A stretch of 64,000 nt of DNA, taken from contig OZ234502.1 in assembly GCA_965153455.1 (NCBI GenBank), positions 13,423,495 through 13,487,494 of the forward strand, given 5' to 3'. Of this stretch, positions 57,890 through 64,000 are shown in pieces. Both the position numbers and the translations under genes were made by a program. Under the pieces are notes generated by a model. The model worked only from the letters and a program-made list of their open reading frames with translations, searched no databases and was not told the origin of the DNA. Source of the DNA: Sphagnum compactum (taxonomy: Eukaryota > Bryophyta > Sphagnopsida > Sphagnales). Numbering within the stretch: the first letter of the stretch is position 1; the number at the start of each line of letters is the position of its first letter.

Positions 57890-60110
57890 TTTTTTGAGGT
57901 ATAATGACAAAAAAATTGATCATAACAATCCTCAAATGATGCATTGTAGTTTTTGTTACAACAATCCTATAATGCATGTAATCTTAAAACTTAAACAAGA
58001 AAAGGCTTAATTCCATATCATAAAACAAATGGTATAACAACTTTCAACAAACATGTCAATGCAAACCATGCCATTATTACAAACTCAATTGAGGAGGAGA
58101 TCAATAATCCATTAAGAAAAACTATTCAAAGGTAATTAGCAAACGCCTAATATGATTGGTGAACGAATTTCAATTTTTTGTTACAAAAGATCCTTTCAAA
58201 AATGATGATGTGCAACAAAAAACATATATGCAAGACTTAGGCCTTTCGATTGTCAAAATCACTTGTTGATGTGGTTTGTGTTAAGTATTTGAATGAAGCA
58301 TTTGGCCTTGCATTCATGTCCTTCAATGGTATTTCTTTGAAGAAGACATCTAGTTGCTTAACTTGGTGGATAAGACAAAACAAGAATATGTTCGACCAAA
58401 CTTAACATAATATAATACTTACAACAAAGAGTTATGATTTGTGGATATGATCTTAAGGTGCACATGACATTTTTGTTTTTGTGATAAAAACTTTACGGGT
58501 TGATTAGTAGCCAAAACATGTCATTGTTGGTTTGTTTAAAGTAATAAAAGTTATTGGTTAAGCCTTAACAAGAAATTTAACATAATTGTTGCATAAATAT
58601 GGGTTGAAAAAGAAAATTCTTGCTCATGTAAAAGATGAAGGGTCAAATCTGAATGTTATGACAACTATTTTAAAGTTTCTTATGAGTTGTGAATGTTTAG
58701 ATTTAGAAGAGAGGTTTCAAGGTTTTTATGCTGGCCACATTTTCCTTAAAACTTGCCAATATTTGACAACAGATGAGAAAGTGTGCCTTAATTTCAAATA
58801 TGTTTATTTTAATTTAATCAAATTTGTAAAAATGTATGATTTGGCCAAAAAATTTGGAAAAGGTAGACAAGAATGAAACAAGGCTTATGAGGATTCTAAG
58901 ATCTGTTTTAAAAAATTAAACATTCCAATTAAGACGAAGGTAATTTTTCTCACTTAAAATTATTCAAGTACAATCATTTTAGATTTTTTATTTGAACATA
59001 GATCATTTAGATTTTAAATGTTAGATTTTAGGTCTTTTATTCAAACTATAGTTTAAAAGTATTAACATTGAATGTCAAATTTTGTTTACATGTTTGCTTT
59101 TAAAGTGATTATGTTCCAAGAAGTTTTATAGTTAATATGTCCCAAGAATTTTGTTATAATAAAGAGATGTAAAATCAATGGAAGAATGCATTCTTACATG
59201 GCACATTTCTTAAATAATTGCTTATTGCCTTTCCTTTTTCCTTGGTTGTGAATGCTTGTGTTTTGAATTAATACGAAGGCCATTGGTTGATAAGTTATGC
59301 ATTGCATTTTGCAATCACAATGTGTTTGAAATTGAAGGAAAAAATTAAAATCTCACCAACCGTAGTCACTTTGATATATGATGATTATGGGGTTATCATT
59401 GAGTTTTTTTTGTTGGCCTTTAACATGAAAATGGAGGTTTTAAGGGTGTGGGAGTCTTTCATTTCCAATCCAAAAAAATAGGATGCAATAAAAACCCATA
59501 ACTTGTTTTTGATGCTAAAGTGTAGGATTAAAAGCTTTTGCTTAATATCATCTTATATTAGTCGTGAAGGTGTGACTTAATGTTGAGGACTATGACAAGA
59601 AATCTTTATATCCCACGATTGTCAAATGTCATAATCATTTGCATCTTGCGTCAAAATCTAAAATTGGTCGTGAAGATCCAATGTTTGAAGAAGATTGTAG
59701 TTTGGATATTTTTGAGCAAACTATTAGCACCAATGAATTAGTAAAATAACTTATATGGGCAAAGAGCTACAAATTTTTAGAAGATACCAAGTGGACATCA
59801 AGGATATCAAATGTTCTCTTTAGTGGTGGGAGAAGCGCAAATCCATGTTTCTCATTATTGGTTTTTTCACCAACCAAATATTAAGCATTGTAGAATTTCA
59901 AATTGAGACAAAGGAGATTTTCTCTTTAGTTGGTGTATTAACATTTTTTTTAAAATGTCATTTAAAAATGATCAATTTGGAGAAGTTAATATTTGTGAAC
60001 AAGAATTGGCTGAATGATCCAAGAGTTGATTACAAATCCTCTTTTAATTTGGTGGAGTTAATTGAAAAGGACTTACAATTGAAAGAAGATTTAAAATAGT
60101 TTAAATGTTG
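57890..60110 (+). pseudogene. Degenerate hAT-family transposase (BED zinc finger to dimerisation domain)
   Basis: Frame-by-frame reading recovers, in order, the parts of a plant hAT transposase broken by many stops and frameshifts. There is a BED-type finger (CSFC at 57945-57956, then KHVNANH near 58050), NNPLRKTIQR, a degraded segment resembling the catalytic core (YDLW, GAHDIFV), and a cleaner stretch at 58586-58876 containing KYGLKKKILAHVKDEGSNLN and FGKGRQE. KLNIPIKTK follows, then at 59287-59481 LKEKIKISPTVVTLIYDDYG. Last comes the C-terminal dimerisation part at 59845-60099 with QIETKEIFSLVGVL, LEKLIFVNKNW and NDPRV. These peptides match the conserved order of DUF659/hAT proteins of plants as I know them. 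The element cannot be autonomous. Terminal inverted repeats and the 8-bp target duplication were not located. Confidence 0.85.
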
Positions 60111-60160
60111 ATTTGATAGGATGAAGCTATGGACATAAAAAATTATGGAAGAAATTTCTT

Positions 60161-60186
60161 ATATATATATATATATATATATATAT
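60161..60186. repeat. (AT)13 microsatellite
   Basis: Uninterrupted AT dinucleotides about 50 bp downstream of the last recognisable part of the hAT relic. Confidence 0.95.
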
Positions 60187-61386
60187 CACTTTTTGTTATT
60201 TTTACCATTTTTTGGTAATTTTTTTAAAAATATGTTTTGTTGAAAATAATTGAACTTTTGATAACTAACTTGTGAGAACCAATACTTAAATTAGTTAATT
60301 TTTTTTTCAAAAGTCTAATGCCTTGGTTGGATTTTTTTTAAAGAAAACCGATTCAATTCTTAAAATCTTATGTGAATTTTTTTTTTCCCTTGCATGTTCA
60401 TCTCTTGCCATTTGTGTGAGTTCATCTACCTTTTCAATTTCCATAGATCCATCAAATAACACCCAAGCTACTAACTATCATGAGCACATGTGAAGTAGGT
60501 TGAACATGTTGTTATTCATACAAAGAAAAAAACCTAATTCAATAGGAGGATCCCACAATGCAAGTCATGACACAAATTAAAATTAGAACACAAAAAACTT
60601 AAGGAAGAAAACAATGCAAAGTTTCTAAAACATGGATAGCCATTTAGGCAATCACTTGTTTAATATATATATATTTTAAAAATTCCTTTTAGGCATTTTT
60701 GATTGAGGTTTCAAAAATTGAACACATTGGGGGTATAATATTTCCACATTAGGCAAAGTGCACAAATTAATAGAAAAAAATGTGCCAATGGTCCCAAGTA
60801 AAAGAGATTTGCTAGAAGATAGGTAATAAAGGATGATTGCATTCATTCATGATCATGCATTTATAAGTAAGGGTAGTCATAAGCAACCATGGAGCTTACT
60901 TGTGGTTGATGAAGTTTGTAGGAGATAACAAATTAGGATGGATGATATGAAAATAATGTCAAGTGGAAGTTTTTTTCTTTCTTTTGTACCTTTCAAAAAA
61001 AATTGAAGATTTTTTTATTGAAAATTAAGCACATTTTTGAAGATAAGGCACCACATTCATAAAAATACTAATATTTGATTAAGCGTTATATTTTTGAATT
61101 TATTTTTTGCCTAATTGGTTATCCACCTCTATAATATATATCATATACAAGGGCAACTTTGTGACAACCTTTTTTTTAACAATTGTCTCGTGTTGTCATT
61201 AAGGCTCAATATATATATATATTTTCATCCATTCCACATCACCTTGGCTTTTGTAACAATCATGTTCAATGAAGTGAAGGGCTTGTTATAATCATCGAAT
61301 TGTTACATAAGTCAAAAGGGTTATTATATTAATACTAAGATCACTAAAACTTGGGAATGCTCATGGTTTTCATGGATGCTACATAC

Positions 61387-61585
61387 AACTAAGAAAAGGA
61401 GAACAACATCATCATCATCATGTGCATGTACGATGATTCATCAAGTTTATATTTTGAATACGATGAACATATACATATTATATGTATGATGAACTAAGAA
61501 AAGGAGAGCAACATCATCATCATGTGCATGTGCATGATGATTCTAGATGTTCAATCAAGTTTTATATTTTGAATTGTTTATATTT
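61387..61585. repeat. 105-bp tandem duplication
   Basis: AACTAAGAAAAGGAGA starts at 61387 and again at 61492. Both copies continue through (ATC)n, GTGCATGT, GATGATTC, and TCAAGTTTATATTTTGAAT or a one-base variant. The second copy carries small indels. Confidence 0.85.
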
Positions 61586-61987
61586 TCTTTCATTTATCAT
61601 ATTCACTTGTTTCAATTTCTCACGATCATATTGGGATTGTTTTTTTTTCAAATTTTCATCAAATTGGAGTTTCAATTTTGAATATTAAAAACAATCAAAC
61701 AAAATTCAAAAATTTCATAACATAGATATCATGGATATTCTATTCTTTTTTCTTCTTTTTTTCTTTTTTTTTTTTTTTGTGGGGGGTGGGGGAGAGAGAG
61801 TGAGGGGGTAGGGTAGGAGTACGAAGGTGTAGGGGGAGTGGGTGGTACCTATGATGATTTATTCCATTTATTTGGCTACCCATTTCTCAAGTTCATTTAT
61901 TAGTTACACTTATTCTTGTATTGTTTTCTTATTTGGGTATTTTTTCAGGATTTTTAATTTAATTTAATTTAATTTTTTTGGGGGGGC

Positions 61988-62062
61988 CATACCTACCTAT
62001 TTACAAGTATAAGTATCACCTACTACCTACCTACTTAACTACATACCTACCTACCTAGGTAG
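61988..62062. repeat. Fragment resembling the GGTA/TACC-rich dispersed repeat
   Basis: A run of CATACCTACCTA, AAGTATAAGTATCACCTACTACC and CTACCTACCTAGGTAGG words resembles the tetranucleotide-rich half of the dispersed repeat at 15.9 and 17.6 kb. The diagnostic second half (ACCATCCATCC) is absent, so this could be only a simple TACC repeat. Confidence 0.35.
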
Positions 62063-62120
62063 GGGGAAGGGTAGGAGTAGGAAGGTGTTTGTTATGCTTT
62101 GTGTTTTGCTAGGAATTTGC

Positions 62121-62939
62121 AAAATTTGTGGCAAGGATAAAGTCTCCAAAGGATAAGACTTTCCCTCTTTTCCTCTTTCCATTTTCTTCTCTCTCAGAGA
62201 CTATCTCCTCTTTTGCTCTCTCTCTCTCTCTCTCTCCAACTCTCAACCCTCTTTCTCCTCCCTCCTCTCTCTCTCTCTCTCTCTCTCTGCTGTTTCTATT
62301 GTTGTTGTTGTTGTTGTTGTTGCTTTTGATTGTGCAATTCTTCCCTTGTGTTTGTCTTCCTGAGTTAGTTTTCTCTCTGGGTGTTTGGGTTTTTTTTTCT
62401 TTTGGTTTTGGTTTTGGGTTTGTTGCTTACAGAGGAAAAGAAAGAAAAAACCCAAAAACAAAAAAAAACCAGTTTCTGCAGCTTGCTGCTGCTGGGCTGT
62501 TTCTTCTTGTTGGTTCTTAATGTCTGAGGCAGTGGCACACATGTTGTTCCCATTTGCATTCTTGGATCATCATCCTTAGACATCATCCCAAGTAGTTATT
62601 ATTGCATCCCTACCTTTGCTGCCCATCTGCTGCTGCTGCCACTTCTTGGGAAGGCAACAAACCAGCAAAGCTTTTTGTGGGTGGGTTGGTGGGTATCATC
62701 CTTGAGGACAGGAGAAGAGACTCCAGCTCTTGTTGCACCAGCATCTACTGCCCATCTCTCAAGGTTTTGGGTTTCCTGGATTTGGAGCAGAAAAAGTGGG
62801 AAAGGAAGGATTGGGTGAAGAAACCTTCAATCTGGTGCTTAGAATTGTGTTGGGTCTTTTTAGGGTTTGAGGAGGAGGAGGATTCCCTGGAGGGTGGGTG
62901 GGTGGGTGTGCAAAAAGCTTGAAAGAAAGAGAAACAGAT
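62121..62939 (+). promoter_or_regulatory. Promoter/5' UTR region of the MYB gene
   Basis: A pyrimidine-rich leader with (CT)n at 62215-62236 and 62264-62288 and (GTT)n at 62299-62322. CT-rich microsatellites of this kind are typical just downstream of plant transcription starts. A frame open from 62602 to 62922 ends before the MYB start and has no known motif. Confidence 0.5.
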
Positions 62940-63676
62940 ATGGCAGCTCCTTCGCCAGGTGAGGTTGCTGCAGCTGCTGCAGCTGCTGATGCTACACCAT
63001 CATTATCATCCTTGCCAACTCAATCTCCTCCTTCCTTGACAACTTCATCGTCCTCTCATGAGTCTGTGTGGACAAAGGAGCAAGACAAGCAGTTTGAGAA
63101 TGCACTGGATATTCATGACCAAGACTCACCCAAGAGATGGGAGAATATTGCAGCAATGGTACCTGGGAAGGATGCGACCGAAGTGAAGCGTCACTTTGAG
63201 ATTCTTCAAGAGGATGTGAGCTTGATTGATGCTGGTAGGATTGCATTACCCAACTATTCTCCCTCTTCTCTTTCCACCTCTTCAGAAGAAGCAACAGCAG
63301 CAGCTGGTGGCCTCTCTGACACTGCCAACCTTGGTGGCTCCACCAAGAAACAAGCTGCCTTGTATCATCATGGCCATGCATCTGCATCTGGGTCTGGTGG
63401 AACAAATGCAAATGGATCCAATGGAAGCTCCGTTCTAGGAGGTGGAAAGGGTGTTGCATCATCCAAGTCTGCAGATCAGGAACGGCGCAAGGGCATTCCT
63501 TGGTCTGAAGAAGAGCATAGGTGAGAACAATTGTTCTGCAATTTTTCTCTCTGCCCTTAATTTCCTTCTTTTTCTCTGTCTTTCTCGGATCTCTGGCAGT
63601 TTATCAGGAAAGAAATTGGATCAGAATTAGGTCTTTTCTTTTTATAAGAAACTGTTGTGTGATTGCTGTTCAGAGC

Positions 63677-63707
<31 letters not shown>

Positions 63708-64000
63708 GTGATTGACAGAAACCCAACTGTGTTGTGGGGACTGGGGGGATGTGGTCAATGTGTTTTTTCCAGACTTTTTTTACTAGGGTTGGCAAAATTT
63801 GGGAAGGGCGATTGGAGGAGCATATCGAGGAATTTTGTAATCTCCAGAACGCCAACACAAGTAGCAAGCCATGCACAGAAATACTTCATACGCTTGAACT
63901 CAATTAACAAGGATAAGCGCCGATCAAGCATCCATGACATTACTAGTGTCAACAATGGTGACACAATGCAACAAGGGCAACAGGGCCCGATTACAGGTCA
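62940..64000 (+). CDS. DIVARICATA/MYBS-type two-repeat MYB transcription factor (5' part)
   Basis: Exon 1 (62940-63520) and exon 2 (63773 to at least 63996) join in phase across a GT-AG intron. An Ala/Ser-rich N-terminus precedes the first MYB/SANT repeat (about 43-92: [25 protein letters not shown]). A low-complexity Ser/Gly/Ala linker follows, then the second MYB repeat (about 184-236) beginning [10 protein letters not shown] and containing [26 protein letters not shown] and the SHAQKYF signature. Next comes the conserved [20 protein letters not shown]. This architecture, with the intron at R194 near the start of repeat two, defines the plant DIVARICATA/MYBS class: nuclear DNA-binding regulators that often recognise GATAA/TATCCA-type sites. 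The window ends in or just after exon 2 (an AG|GT lies at 63996/63997), so the C-terminus is missing. Confidence 0.93.
63676..63706. repeat. (GAA)n trinucleotide repeat in MYB intron
   Basis: About ten AAG/GAA units inside intron 63521-63772. Confidence 0.95.

Larger units (their letters stand above)
60111..62120. other. AT-rich intergenic DNA between hAT relic and MYB gene
   Basis: Contains (AT)13 at 60161-60186, a tandem duplication at 61387-61585, a poly-T/G-rich stretch at about 61750-61830 and a GGTA/TACC-rich fragment at about 61988-62062. No gene seen. Confidence 0.55.

Noticed and set aside
60161-60186. (AT)n considered as an origin or matrix-attachment site
   Set aside because: Dinucleotide repeats of this kind are common in plant DNA; nothing else supports the function.

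Overview
The window is nuclear DNA of a land plant. Five protein-coding genes with plant-type introns lie on the + strand, and one of them (TIC110) is a chloroplast import protein with a transit peptide. The flanks are very AT-rich and hold decayed transposons, microsatellites and a telomere-type CCCTAAA run. The species cannot be fixed by eye. Low gene density and large AT-rich flanks would fit a non-seed plant or another plant with a large genome, but this is an inference.

Layout. 1-28.3 kb: gene-poor, AT-rich DNA with no confident gene. It contains tandem duplications (6.63, 16.68 kb), degenerate minisatellites (24.5-25.7 kb), two inverted-repeat hairpins (11.1, 14.1 kb), and two inverted copies of a dispersed repeat (15.9 and 17.6 kb). 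28.4-33.7 kb: a monoacylglycerol-lipase-like alpha/beta hydrolase in nine coding exons, with a GC-rich leader. 33.9-35.1 kb: an 80-bp and a 48-bp tandem repeat array. 35.7-43.9 kb: VPS18, 24 coding exons, including one apparent GC-AG intron. 44.36-45.27 kb: three phase-compatible exon-like stretches of unknown identity. 46.8-53.5 kb: TIC110, 15 coding exons. 54.9-55.7 kb: an intronless trypsin-fold protease-like gene. 57.9-60.1 kb: a stop-ridden hAT transposase relic running from BED-type zinc finger to dimerisation region. 62.9 kb to the end: the 5' part of a DIVARICATA/MYBS-type two-repeat MYB gene that continues beyond the window.

How the genes relate. They do not form a pathway. VPS18 (HOPS/CORVET tethering at endosome and vacuole), TIC110 (inner-envelope protein import), the lipase-like enzyme (acylglycerol or ester hydrolysis) and the MYB factor are ordinary conserved plant genes. 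The exon models were built by hand: every junction was checked for splice dinucleotides and reading phase, and choices between in-frame acceptors were made by similarity to the family as I know it. No complete new system was found. The best candidates for something undescribed are the protease-like gene, the unassigned exon set between VPS18 and TIC110, the hairpin loci and the dispersed GGTA/TACC-rich repeat family.
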